Below the pieces are notes generated by a model. It was not told the origin of the DNA and made no database searches. It saw only the letters and a program-made list of their open reading frames with translations. Below, one piece after another: positions 42,691 to 50,423 of a DNA stretch of 52,630 bases. The translations under genes were made by a program, and so were the position numbers. The DNA comes from Verrucomicrobiota bacterium (lineage in GTDB: Bacteria > Verrucomicrobiota > Verrucomicrobiia > JABWAM01): assembly GCA_023269615.1 (NCBI GenBank), contig JAHFSY010000031.1, positions 1 to 52,630 on the forward strand. The letters run 5' to 3'. The number at the start of each line of letters is the position of its first letter. Positions within the stretch are counted from its first letter, which is position 1.

Positions 42691-43926
42691 ATGAAATCCT
42701 ATGCAATTGTAGGTTGCGGCGGCCGTGCCCTCGGCATGTTCGCGATCCCCATCGTCAAAAATTTCCCGCACTGCGCCCGGCTCGTCGGCCTGTGCGACAT
42801 CAACCAGGGTCGGCTTGATTATTTCAACCGGGTTCTTGAAAGCAAGATCCCCACCTTCCAGGATTTCGACCTGATGATCCGGACCACGAAGCCCGACATC
42901 GTGATCGTCACCACAAAGGATGCGCTGCACCACCAATTCGTCCTGCGCGCCTTTGAGCTGGGATGCGATGTGATCTGCGAAAAACCCATGGCCATCAACG
43001 ACCAGCAGTGCCGTGAGATCCTTGCCGCCGAGAAAAAGACGGGACGCAAGATCACCGTGACCTTCAACTATCGCTTTGTGCCATACGTCACGCGCATCCG
43101 CGAACTGCTTTCACAAAACGCCATCGGGAAAATCCTCTCGCTGGATTTCGCCTACCAGCTCGATCGCAATCACGGCGCGGACTATTTCCGACGCTGGCAC
43201 CGGCGGAAGGAAAACTCAGGCGGATTGCTCGTCCACAAAAGCACGCACCACTTCGACGTCATCAACTGGCTGATCGGGCAGGACCCACAGACGGTCTTCG
43301 CCATCGGCTCACGGCAATTCTACGGCCCCACGCGCAAGGAACGGGGACAGCGCTGCCTCACCTGCGACCACAAGAAGACGTGCGAGTTTTATTTCGACAT
43401 CAACGGCCCAACCACCGTCGGCTCGGTGCTCGACACCTCGGAGCTTTACGCCAAGGTGGAGCAATTTGACGGCTATATCCGCGACCAATGTGTCTTCTCC
43501 GATGAGATTGACATCGAGGACACGATGAACCTCGCCATCCGTTACTCCGGCGGAACTCAAATGTCCTATTCGCTCAACGCGCATTGCATCTACGAGGGAT
43601 GGCGGCTGGCAATCAACGGCGTGGATGGACGCCTTGAAGCACAGGAATGGCACAGCGGCCCCTACGTGGCCAAGGACAACCAGGAGATCTCCTTGCTCCG
43701 CTGGCAAAAACCGATGGAGACCGTGACCGTGAAGGTGGATCACGGCGACCATGGCGGCGGCGACGCACGGCTTCACAAGATGCTCTTTGAAGGTCCTGGC
43801 GCCGATCCACTCGCCCACATGGCCTCGTCACGCGCCGGCGCGATGTCCATCCTCACGGGAATCGCAGCGAATCATTCGATCGAAAGCAAACAACCCGTCG
43901 AGATCTCAAACCTGCTGCGAGGGTGA
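42691..43926 (+). CDS. Gfo/Idh/MocA family oxidoreductase
   Basis: A 411-residue NAD(P)-dependent sugar or cyclitol oxidoreductase. The Rossmann part starts YAIVGCGGRALGM (4-16). The CEKPMA motif with the catalytic Lys lies near residue 97, and STHHFDVINWLIG supplies the His. A CLTCDHKKTC cysteine cluster (about 226-235) is an insertion not found in most members and may bind a metal. Its partner is unknown. It is divergent from glgP and converges on the DHDPS-family aldolase, which could lie in the same carbohydrate pathway. Confidence 0.9.
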   Translation: MKSYAIVGCGGRALGMFAIPIVKNFPHCARLVGLCDINQGRLDYFNRVLESKIPTFQDFDLMIRTTKPDIVIVTTKDALHHQFVLRAFELGCDVICEKPMAINDQQCREILAAEKKTGRKITVTFNYRFVPYVTRIRELLSQNAIGKILSLDFAYQLDRNHGADYFRRWHRRKENSGGLLVHKSTHHFDVINWLIGQDPQTVFAIGSRQFYGPTRKERGQRCLTCDHKKTCEFYFDINGPTTVGSVLDTSELYAKVEQFDGYIRDQCVFSDEIDIEDTMNLAIRYSGGTQMSYSLNAHCIYEGWRLAINGVDGRLEAQEWHSGPYVAKDNQEISLLRWQKPMETVTVKVDHGDHGGGDARLHKMLFEGPGADPLAHMASSRAGAMSILTGIAANHSIESKQPVEISNLLRG

Positions 43927-43929
43927 CCG

Positions 43930-44850
43930 TCACGCCAGCTTCTTCGCGGCCTTCAGGTAATGCTCCACCATCTGCTGGATCTGGCGGCGATAGCCGGCCT
44001 CGACTGCGAGCGTCGGTTCGCGGACATGGTCGCACTCGATGACCCCAAGGCGCACCAGGATGTATTTCTCGATGTAATGCAGCAGCTCGAGATTTTGCAT
44101 CGCAAGACTCGCAATCGGCATGAACGTCGCCAGAGCCTTGAACCCCTCATCCATTCGTCCTTTCTTGAAGGCGTTCCAGCATTTCACATAAACGGGCGTC
44201 ATCGCCGTGCCCGGCACCGTGCCGTCCACTCCGCGTGAAACGGCGTCAAAGATGTCGAGCCCGCCCCACCCGCTCGTGAGCGAGCAGCGCCCGCGCGTTT
44301 CCTTTCGCAGCCGTTGAAACTTCGGCCCGTTGAGCGCGCCCTCCAGTTTGACGCCCCGGAAATTCGGCGTCTTGCGGCAGAGGTTCACAATGACATCGGG
44401 CGACAACACGCCTCCCGCATAATCCGCGTCCTGCGCCAGCACAGGCAGCCGCGTGGCGCGGCAGATTTCAGTATAAAAACGTTCGACGTCATGCGCCTTG
44501 AGTGGAAAGAGGCAAGGCACGAGCACACCGATCCAGTCCGCACCAATCGCCTCGGCATACTTGACTCGCGCGATCACGCCCCGCAGCGACGTGTGGTTGC
44601 ATTGCGCCACAACCGGCACCCGTCCCGCCGCTTGGTCCACGACCACGCGGGTTACTGTGCGGACCTCCTGCTCGCTGAGCTTGTAAAATTCACTGGCAAA
44701 CATGGGCGAGCAAATCCCGCCCGCGCCATGGCGGATCGCATGGTCCACGCAAGCGCGAAGCCCCTTCTCGTCGAGCTCACCATTGGAAAAAAACGGCGTT
44801 GGAATGACCGGCAGAACGCCTTGGAGTTTGCGAAAAGATTTCGTTTTCAT
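43930..44850 (-). CDS. DHDPS/NAL family aldolase-like protein, atypical active site
   Basis: A 306-residue class I aldolase-fold protein. The Schiff-base lysine is present as K168 in FRGVKLEGA. The YN motif that supplies the catalytic tyrosine is LAQDAD here, with Q140 at the Tyr position, and the GTTGE loop reads FASEF. So the chemistry is likely to differ from dihydrodipicolinate synthase, and ordinary lysine biosynthesis is not supported. An alternative ATG at 44874 adds eight residues. It is convergent with the Gfo/Idh/MocA gene, their stops 3 bp apart. Confidence 0.85.
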   Translation of the reverse strand: MKTKSFRKLQGVLPVIPTPFFSNGELDEKGLRACVDHAIRHGAGGICSPMFASEFYKLSEQEVRTVTRVVVDQAAGRVPVVAQCNHTSLRGVIARVKYAEAIGADWIGVLVPCLFPLKAHDVERFYTEICRATRLPVLAQDADYAGGVLSPDVIVNLCRKTPNFRGVKLEGALNGPKFQRLRKETRGRCSLTSGWGGLDIFDAVSRGVDGTVPGTAMTPVYVKCWNAFKKGRMDEGFKALATFMPIASLAMQNLELLHYIEKYILVRLGVIECDHVREPTLAVEAGYRRQIQQMVEHYLKAAKKLA

Positions 44851-44948
44851 GGAAGATTGGATCTGAAACGCCATGCCCTACCCCAAGCGCCCGGCAAGCG
44901 CAACAGCGAACAGCATGAACACGCTTCGTTCGCGTCCGCCTCTGAAAT

Positions 44949-44972
44949 GTAGGGCACGCGGCCCGGCGTGCC
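44949..44972. repeat. Single REP-like palindrome
   Basis: GTAGGGCACGC and GCGTGCC form a short stem around GGCCCG, with the same GTAGG head as the paired families. No partner is found close by. It lies in the 418-bp gap ahead of the small exported protein gene; that gap holds only repeats. Confidence 0.5.
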
Positions 44973-44991
44973 ATCCGCAGGGTCTCCGGAA

Positions 44992-45061
44992 TTTTTGACA
45001 GGATTAACAAGATTAACAGGATTTTCGGAAAGTAGTGGATTTTGACAGGATCAACAGGATT
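44992..45061. repeat. ACAGGATTAACAGGATT-type direct repeats
   Basis: GACAGGATTAAC / AAGATTAACAGGATT (44997-45023) and GACAGGATCAACAGGATT (45044-45061) are short tandem-like variants of an A/T-rich repeat. Similar repeats are recalled from PVC genomes. Confidence 0.6.
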
Positions 45062-45104
45062 CAATCCCGCAGCGCGCCGCGCTGCGGAATTGGGTCCCAT
45101 CTTG

Positions 45105-45178
45105 GTAGGAGTGACTGCCCTTCGACCAGCTCAGGACAGTCCCGAGCAATGTCGAGGGGCTGTCAGTCGCGACCGGGG
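45105..45178. repeat. Family A REP copy split by a 42-bp palindromic repeat
   Basis: GTAGGAGTGACTG (45105-45117) is continued by TCAGTCGCGACCGGGG (45163-45178) after an interruption. The inserted 42 bp (45118-45159) begin CCCTTCGAC and end GTCGAGGGG, an imperfect inverted end. The CTG before it is repeated at 45160-45162. Removing insert plus one CTG restores a family A unit with one wobble pair. Confidence 0.65.
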
Positions 45179-45268
45179 TGGAGGCAAATCATCGACCTAT
45201 TGAAGCCTTCTCAAATAAGGACAGCCTTCCAGGCTTGACACCGTTGCCGCTGCCGCGAAAATATCTCC

Positions 45269-45643
45269 ATGTCATATTTCCCATTGATTCAAATTTTGTT
45301 CTGGATTGCCGTCAATTTGGCACCCGAAGGCACTTCACAGATTTCCATCACCGCCCCCAAAGACAAAACTTGGACATGGACGAAGCAGGAATCCGGTTGG
45401 GGCTATTCCGTTGATCAATCGGTTTATGCCTTCGAGGGAAGCACTGTGACAACCAAGTCTGCTGAGAAGGTTAACAAAGAGGATGTGGGCGAATTCGTCA
45501 AAGGCATCAAGGAGCAGGATTGGGCCAAGTCGCCATCTCTCAAGTTGGATGAGATGACCTCCCTGACAAAAAAGGGAGATACTTTCATCTACACTCAAAA
45601 TGGTGGGCAAATTCGATACGTCATAGAATTTAAAAAGAAGTAG
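45269..45643 (+). CDS. Small exported protein of unknown function
   Basis: The 124-residue protein starts with a short hydrophobic stretch (MSYFPLIQILFWIAVNLA) that could act as a signal peptide. A polar, lysine-rich domain follows with WTKQESGWGYSVDQSVYAFEG and GGQIRYVIEFKKK at the end. No family is recognised. Base composition is lower in GC than the neighbours. It follows a repeat-filled gap. Confidence 0.55.
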   Translation: MSYFPLIQILFWIAVNLAPEGTSQISITAPKDKTWTWTKQESGWGYSVDQSVYAFEGSTVTTKSAEKVNKEDVGEFVKGIKEQDWAKSPSLKLDEMTSLTKKGDTFIYTQNGGQIRYVIEFKKK

Positions 45644-45712
45644 TTTTAGTAGGTTCCTTCATGGGAATTGCCCAATGGCCACTTGAGAAGTGACGCAAAA
45701 TAATGGCATACC

Positions 45713-45799
45713 ATGTTGCTTGTGTGCGGTGTCGTCATCTTTGTTCTCGCCATGATCTTCCTGCTCGGGTTGTTCCAGATTTGGAGTTGGATGAAGTGA
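45713..45799 (+). CDS. Possible 28-residue membrane peptide
   Basis: An ATG at 45713 opens a frame of 28 codons, almost wholly hydrophobic, beginning MLLVCGVVIFVLAMIFLLG and ending IWSWMK. It could be a single-helix membrane peptide or the trace of a larger gene. There is no Shine-Dalgarno and no recognised relative. An overlapping minus-strand frame (45646-46161) was judged non-coding. Confidence 0.3.
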   Translation: MLLVCGVVIFVLAMIFLLGLFQIWSWMK

Positions 45800-45847
45800 G
45801 GGGGGCGAAACCAGCCCCGTGGAATTGAGGATGTGGAGGAACGCATA

Positions 45848-45876
45848 TTGACGGTGTGTTGCAGTTGTGATACATC
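45848..45876 (+). promoter_or_regulatory. Candidate promoter for the dinJ/yafQ-type pair
   Basis: TTGACG (45848-45853) and TACATC (45871-45876) are 17 bases apart, 6 bases ahead of the antitoxin ATG. If used, the transcript would start at or near the start codon and be nearly leaderless. Confidence 0.3.
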
Positions 45877-45882
45877 TAAACC

Positions 45883-46143
45883 ATGAATAAAACAGCCGTC
45901 ATCCACGCCCGAATCGAGCCCCAAACCAAAAGAAAGGCTGAGGGCGTGTTGAGGCACCTTGGGATGAGTCCCACGGAAGCGATCCGACTCTTCTATCGGC
46001 AGATTTGCCTTCGCAGCGGCATCCCCTTCCCCGTGCGGATTCCAAATGAGGAAACCAGGGCCACTCTGCAGAAGAGCCGAAAAGGTGAGGGTGTTGAGTC
46101 TTTTGATTCCCTCGATGATATGTTCGCAAGTTGGGAGCGATGA
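45883..46143 (+). CDS. RelB/DinJ family antitoxin
   Basis: The 86-residue protein has a ribbon-helix-helix N-terminus (KTAVIHARIEPQTKRKAEGVLRHLG), then MSPTEAIRLFYRQICLRSGIPFPVR as in DinJ. The C-terminal tail would cover the toxin active site. It neutralises the following YafQ-type toxin and probably represses its own promoter. Its stop overlaps the toxin ATG in ATGA (46140-46143), the usual arrangement. Confidence 0.9.
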   Translation: MNKTAVIHARIEPQTKRKAEGVLRHLGMSPTEAIRLFYRQICLRSGIPFPVRIPNEETRATLQKSRKGEGVESFDSLDDMFASWER

Positions 46144-46409
46144 AGTCGCTCTCACAAACAACTCGCTTTACCCGAGATCTCAAAAGGATGCTGAAGCGCG
46201 GAAAGGATACCGCCAAGCTTCAAAGCGTCGTCAGCAAACTTGCCCATGGTGAGGTCTTGGAACCCAGGCACCGGGACCATCCGCTACGCGGAAATTGGAT
46301 CGGATCACGCGATTGTCACATCGAACCAGACTGGGTCCTGATTTACACGACCAGCGCAGAATTTCTGAGACTGGAGCGGACAGGAACTCATAGTGATTTG
46401 TTTGAATAG
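46140..46409 (+). CDS. YafQ-family mRNA interferase toxin
   Basis: An 89-residue RelE-superfamily toxin that cleaves mRNA on the ribosome. All active-site residues known from Escherichia coli YafQ are present with a constant shift of three: H47 (DHPL), H60, D64, W65 (CHIEPDWVLIY), H84 and F88 (GTHSDLF). The toxin is therefore probably intact. The start at 46140 overlaps the antitoxin stop. The pair lies close to the MoxR operon but is probably independent of it. Confidence 0.92.
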   Translation: MKSLSQTTRFTRDLKRMLKRGKDTAKLQSVVSKLAHGEVLEPRHRDHPLRGNWIGSRDCHIEPDWVLIYTTSAEFLRLERTGTHSDLFE

Positions 46410-46440
46410 GCGCATCTGATGGTGACGGGTCGCTGCACCA

Positions 46441-46459
46441 TCCGTGTGAATCTGTGGCC
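46441..46459. repeat. TCCGTGTGAATCTGTGGCC dispersed repeat copy
   Basis: A single 19-base copy of a short phrase that I recall as common between genes in PVC and related genomes. It lies between the toxin and moxR genes. No second copy was seen in this window. Confidence 0.4.
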
Positions 46460-46550
46460 AAAATTGCTGATCTGACTTTTTCCTGTTGGATGAAACGCGT
46501 TTTTGAGCGATGTTATCGGGGTTCCGGGCGACATCCGATTCCGAACACGA

Positions 46551-47468
46551 ATGAAGGACCAGATCAACCAGGTGCTGCAATTGCTCGACACGATCATCGT
46601 CGGCAAGGAACGGTCGCTTCGGCTCGCGGTCTGCTGCCTGCTTGCCCGCGGACATCTCCTGATCGAGGACATTCCCGGTGTTGGAAAAACCACCCTGGCC
46701 CGCGCGCTGGCCCGCGCGCTAGGGCTGGAGATGCGGCGCATTCAGTTCACCAGCGACCTGCTGCCCGCTGACATTCTCGGCAGTTCGATCTTCGACCGGG
46801 AGAGCCAGAAATTCACATTTCATCCCGGCCCCATTTTCAGCCAGGTGATCCTTGCCGATGAAATCAACCGCGCCACGCCCAAGACGCAAAGCGCGCTGCT
46901 TGAAGCCATGGAGGAGGAACAGGCCACGATTGACGGCCAGACGTATCCCTTCCCCCGCCCGTTCTTCGTCATCGCCACTCAAAACCCGCACCATCTCGCC
47001 GGCACATATCCCCTGCCCGAGTCGCAACTCGACCGCTTCCTCATGCGCATCGAGCTGGGTTTTCCGGATCGCGCCTCGGAACGGACCATGCTGTCGGGGC
47101 CGAATCGACGCGACATGATTGACCAGATGAGCGTCCAGTTTTCCGCTGCCGACATGGTGGCGATGCAGGACGCCGTGCTCAAAGTCCATGTCGCCGATCC
47201 CCTGCTCGATTACCTGCTGAACCTTCTGGAGCAGAGCCGTCGGAGAAGCCGTGGAGGATTCGGGCTTTCCCCGCGCGCGGGCATGTCCCTGCAGCGGGCC
47301 GCGCAGGCGTGGGCATTGATGGAGGGACGCGACATGGTGATTCCCGAGGACGTGCAAGCCATCGCGCCCGGGGTGATGGGCCACCGCCTGAAAAGTTCCT
47401 CCGATGAATCCGCCACATCGGGCGCTGCCTTTGCGGAACAGCTGTTGAAAACCGTGCCGGTCCCATAG
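46551..47468 (+). CDS. MoxR family AAA+ ATPase
   Basis: The 305-residue protein has Walker A GVGKTT (43-48), Walker B ILADEIN (100-106) and the family end LSPRAGMSLQRAAQAWAL. MoxR ATPases act as chaperones for partner proteins with MIDAS or DUF58 domains. The ATG at 46551 is preferred over a TTG at 46503 since the conserved region begins at its first residues. It is the first gene of a three-gene run with DUF58 and the transglutaminase, an arrangement known across many bacteria. Confidence 0.93.
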   Translation: MKDQINQVLQLLDTIIVGKERSLRLAVCCLLARGHLLIEDIPGVGKTTLARALARALGLEMRRIQFTSDLLPADILGSSIFDRESQKFTFHPGPIFSQVILADEINRATPKTQSALLEAMEEEQATIDGQTYPFPRPFFVIATQNPHHLAGTYPLPESQLDRFLMRIELGFPDRASERTMLSGPNRRDMIDQMSVQFSAADMVAMQDAVLKVHVADPLLDYLLNLLEQSRRRSRGGFGLSPRAGMSLQRAAQAWALMEGRDMVIPEDVQAIAPGVMGHRLKSSSDESATSGAAFAEQLLKTVPVP

Positions 47469-47487
47469 CGCATCTTTTCAAGAAGGC

Positions 47488-48372
47488 GTGAACTTGAAGA
47501 TCAACATTCGTCCCACGCGCCACTGCATGGTTCTTGGCGCGATCCTGGTGGCCATGTGGATTGCGGCGGTGAATTATGAAAACAACCTTTCCTACCTGGT
47601 GCTTTCCTCGCTGATCAGCATCAGCCTGGTTTCGCTCGTCCACACACAGCGCAACCTCAGCGAACTGCGGATCACGGCTCATCATGTTCAGCCGGTCTTT
47701 GCCGGCGAATCGATCCGGATCCTTCTCTCGATCGAGAACCGGCGCGCGCATCCCTCCTACGCGCTGGTGCTCGACCAGCCCGACATCCCGAACGCCTCCC
47801 CCATCCGCACCGCAAGCGTGAATCCACGCGATTCACAGATCGTGGAATGGATCATCCCCTCGCCCAGGCGCGGGCATTACCGCATCGAAAAAATCCGAGT
47901 CTCGACGCAATTCCCCCTGGGACTTTTTCGAGCGTGGTGCTGGCTGCCGGTGGATGTCGAATACATGGTCTACCCCAAACCGGAGGGGAATCGACCATGG
48001 ACGGAGGGCGGGACCGACGACCCGCTTGCCGAAACAGGAGCACGACGGAGCGGCGATGATTTTTATGGGCTGCGTTCCTACGTCGAGGGGGATTCGATAC
48101 GCCATATCCACTGGAAAGCCGCGGCTCGCGGCGGCCCGCTGGTCGTCAAGGAATTCGGAGGGGGATGTTCCTCGCGGCTCTGGTTCGACTGGGACGCGCT
48201 TGATGGCATGGAGGAGGAGGCGAAAATTTCGCAGCTCACCCTCTGGGTCGTGCAGGCCGGACGCCAGGGGCGGGCGTGGGGATTTCGCATGCCGGGAACC
48301 GCCCTGGAGCCGTCGCATGGGGTTCTTCACGAGCGCGCATGCCTGCGCGCTCTCGCGCTTTACCCGCAATGA
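47488..48372 (+). CDS. DUF58 domain-containing membrane protein
   Basis: A 294-residue protein with two close N-terminal membrane helices (about 14-50). A beta domain follows, then the DUF58 signature RSYVEGDSIRHIHWKAAAR (about 196-214). It starts at a GTG (47488) preceded by AAGAAGG, one of the few Shine-Dalgarno-like sites here. DUF58 proteins accompany MoxR and a transglutaminase and probably assemble or act at the membrane; their exact role is unsettled. The stop overlaps the next ATG in ATGA. Confidence 0.92.
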   Translation: MNLKINIRPTRHCMVLGAILVAMWIAAVNYENNLSYLVLSSLISISLVSLVHTQRNLSELRITAHHVQPVFAGESIRILLSIENRRAHPSYALVLDQPDIPNASPIRTASVNPRDSQIVEWIIPSPRRGHYRIEKIRVSTQFPLGLFRAWCWLPVDVEYMVYPKPEGNRPWTEGGTDDPLAETGARRSGDDFYGLRSYVEGDSIRHIHWKAAARGGPLVVKEFGGGCSSRLWFDWDALDGMEEEAKISQLTLWVVQAGRQGRAWGFRMPGTALEPSHGVLHERACLRALALYPQ

Positions 48373-50393
48373 AACCTTTGGAGTCATTTGAAAAAGATCC
48401 CGAGCGCCTGCGCTCCGGCATGGTCAACTGGCTCCTGCTGAGCGTGAGTTACGCCGTGCTGCCGTACTGCCTGTACGTCTCGTGGTGGGTCTGGCCCGCA
48501 ATGATCGCGCTCCTCTCATGGCGATACTTCCTGGAACGCCGCGGACGGCCTCTGCCCCGGACATGGGTCAAGGCCACGCTGGTTGTTCTCCTGGTCGTCG
48601 TTCTTTTCCTGGAACAGCAAACGATCATGGGCCGCGATGCCGGGGCCAGCTTTCTCATTGTTCTGCTCGGAATCAAACTCCTGGAGGTGAAGAGGCGCCG
48701 CGATTTTTTCGTCGTCAGCTTCCTGCTCTACTTCATGGTGGTCGGAGCGCTGCTCTTCTCACAGGCCATCCTGATGAGCCTTTACCTGTTGACGGTCGTG
48801 CTGGTCGTCACGTCGTCGCTCGTCCAGCTCCAGATGGGGCAGGATCGGAAAACATCCGGCTTCAGCCATCGTTTTGCGTGGAAGCTCATGGGACAGTCAC
48901 TCCCCCTCGCGCTGCTGCTTTTCATCCTGACGCCGAGGCTGCAGGGTCATTGGGCTTTTCAATTTCACCAGTTCGGAATGGGTCTCCAGGAAAACATGCA
49001 GCCGGGCGACATCGCAAAACTCAGCACCGACGAGCATGTGGCATTCCGCGTGGAATTTCCAAACGGCGACATCCCCAAGAGCGGGAACCTTTACTGGAGG
49101 GCATTCATCCTTTGGGAAACAAGGGATGGCGGCTGGTATATCGGGCGGCGTCCCGACCCGGCCACGGTCCGCCGCCCTCCGAAGGAAGGGTTGATCGTGC
49201 AGCGGGTGACGTTGATGCCCCATGCACAAAGATGGTTCCCCGCGCTGGACCATCCCGTGCTCCCTTCCGAAAACATCGCGCTGCGCGGCGGCTACATTCT
49301 CGATTCGTATTTCAGTCTGTATAAAAAATGGCAGTACACGGCCACATCGTCCCTCTCCGCGCCCATGATGGAAATGGCGCCGGATATCAGCCGCCTCACA
49401 CTTCAAAAGCCGCGATTGATCAACCCCCGCATCCAGGCACTGGTGCGCGGGTGGCAGGATCAGTCGTCGGATCCCGAAGCCATCGTCCGCTCCGCGCTCA
49501 AGTATTTCCGCGACGAAGGGTTCCAGTACACGCTCGAGCCAGGAACCTACTATCGGGGCGATCCCATCGCTGAATTCCTATTTGAGCGGAAAAAGGGATT
49601 CTGCGAGCATTTCGCCTCGGCTTTCACCTACTTGATGCGCGTGGCGGGGATTCATTCCCGCCTGGTCGTCGGCTACCTCGGCGGCGAATACAATCACTAC
49701 GGCAATTTCATGGTCATCCGACAAAAGGACGCGCATGCGTGGTCGGAAGTCTGGATTCCAGACAAGGGATGGATCCGGGTGGATCCCACGGCCGCGCTCT
49801 CGGCAGACCACATCGACCAGTCCCTGGAGGCCCGCCATGCGTTGACGCAGGCGGAAATGACGGCGCAGGAAGCCTCGGAGCGGGTGGCGGCCTCCCGATC
49901 CACCTGGATGCCACCCTGGATGCAGAAGCTCACATGGAACATGAGCCTTTGGTGGGGCATGGGCGAGGAGCGTTGGGACAACTGGATGACGGAGTACGAT
50001 GGGGCCGCTCAGGAATCGATTCTTCGCCGCATGGGGCTCAAACGCTTCGGCTGGCAGATCGTCATCGGCATCATCACGCTCTGCATTCTCATCACCATGG
50101 CGCTGGTCTCGGCCTGGCTGCGAAAACCCGCGCGGATCATGGATCCCGAGATGCGGCTCTATCATTCCTTCTGCTCGATGCTCGCCTCGGCGGGCGCAGC
50201 ACCGGAATCGTGGGAAGGCCCGATCGCCTTCACGAGCCGCGCCGCAAAACATTTTCCAAGCCACGCCCCCATGATCGAGGAAGTCGGCCGGATCCATGCG
50301 CACCTGCGCTACGGCCCGGGCGGGCCATCCTCATCGTCATTGAAAACTCTCGCTGAAAAAATCCGCCGGCTGCGTCGCATTTTTCGGAGTTGA
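48369..50393 (+). CDS. TgpA-type transmembrane transglutaminase-like protein (DUF3488)
   Basis: The 674-residue protein has an N-terminal set of about six membrane helices (residues 18-205). A periplasmic transglutaminase-like domain follows with the triad C412 (KKGFCEHFASAF), H456 (DAHAWSEVW) and D472 (RVDPTA), then a last helix near 565-585 and a cytoplasmic tail. All key residues are present, so enzymatic activity is plausible; the substrate is not known. The ATG overlaps the DUF58 stop by four bases, indicating coupled translation with the MoxR operon. Confidence 0.93.
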   Translation: MKPLESFEKDPERLRSGMVNWLLLSVSYAVLPYCLYVSWWVWPAMIALLSWRYFLERRGRPLPRTWVKATLVVLLVVVLFLEQQTIMGRDAGASFLIVLLGIKLLEVKRRRDFFVVSFLLYFMVVGALLFSQAILMSLYLLTVVLVVTSSLVQLQMGQDRKTSGFSHRFAWKLMGQSLPLALLLFILTPRLQGHWAFQFHQFGMGLQENMQPGDIAKLSTDEHVAFRVEFPNGDIPKSGNLYWRAFILWETRDGGWYIGRRPDPATVRRPPKEGLIVQRVTLMPHAQRWFPALDHPVLPSENIALRGGYILDSYFSLYKKWQYTATSSLSAPMMEMAPDISRLTLQKPRLINPRIQALVRGWQDQSSDPEAIVRSALKYFRDEGFQYTLEPGTYYRGDPIAEFLFERKKGFCEHFASAFTYLMRVAGIHSRLVVGYLGGEYNHYGNFMVIRQKDAHAWSEVWIPDKGWIRVDPTAALSADHIDQSLEARHALTQAEMTAQEASERVAASRSTWMPPWMQKLTWNMSLWWGMGEERWDNWMTEYDGAAQESILRRMGLKRFGWQIVIGIITLCILITMALVSAWLRKPARIMDPEMRLYHSFCSMLASAGAAPESWEGPIAFTSRAAKHFPSHAPMIEEVGRIHAHLRYGPGGPSSSSLKTLAEKIRRLRRIFRS

Positions 50394-50423
50394 AACCATC
50401 TTCCTTTGCTGGATCATCCACCC

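Noticed and set aside
25251..45178. Reading the repeat pairs as a CRISPR array or as intrinsic terminators only
   Set aside because: Spacing is irregular, units are inverted rather than direct, and no U-run follows; they are found both inside operons and in divergent gaps.
45646..46161. Minus-strand frame of 171 codons over the antitoxin gene
   Set aside because: The antitoxin and toxin on the other strand have conserved residues and an ATGA junction; this frame has none.
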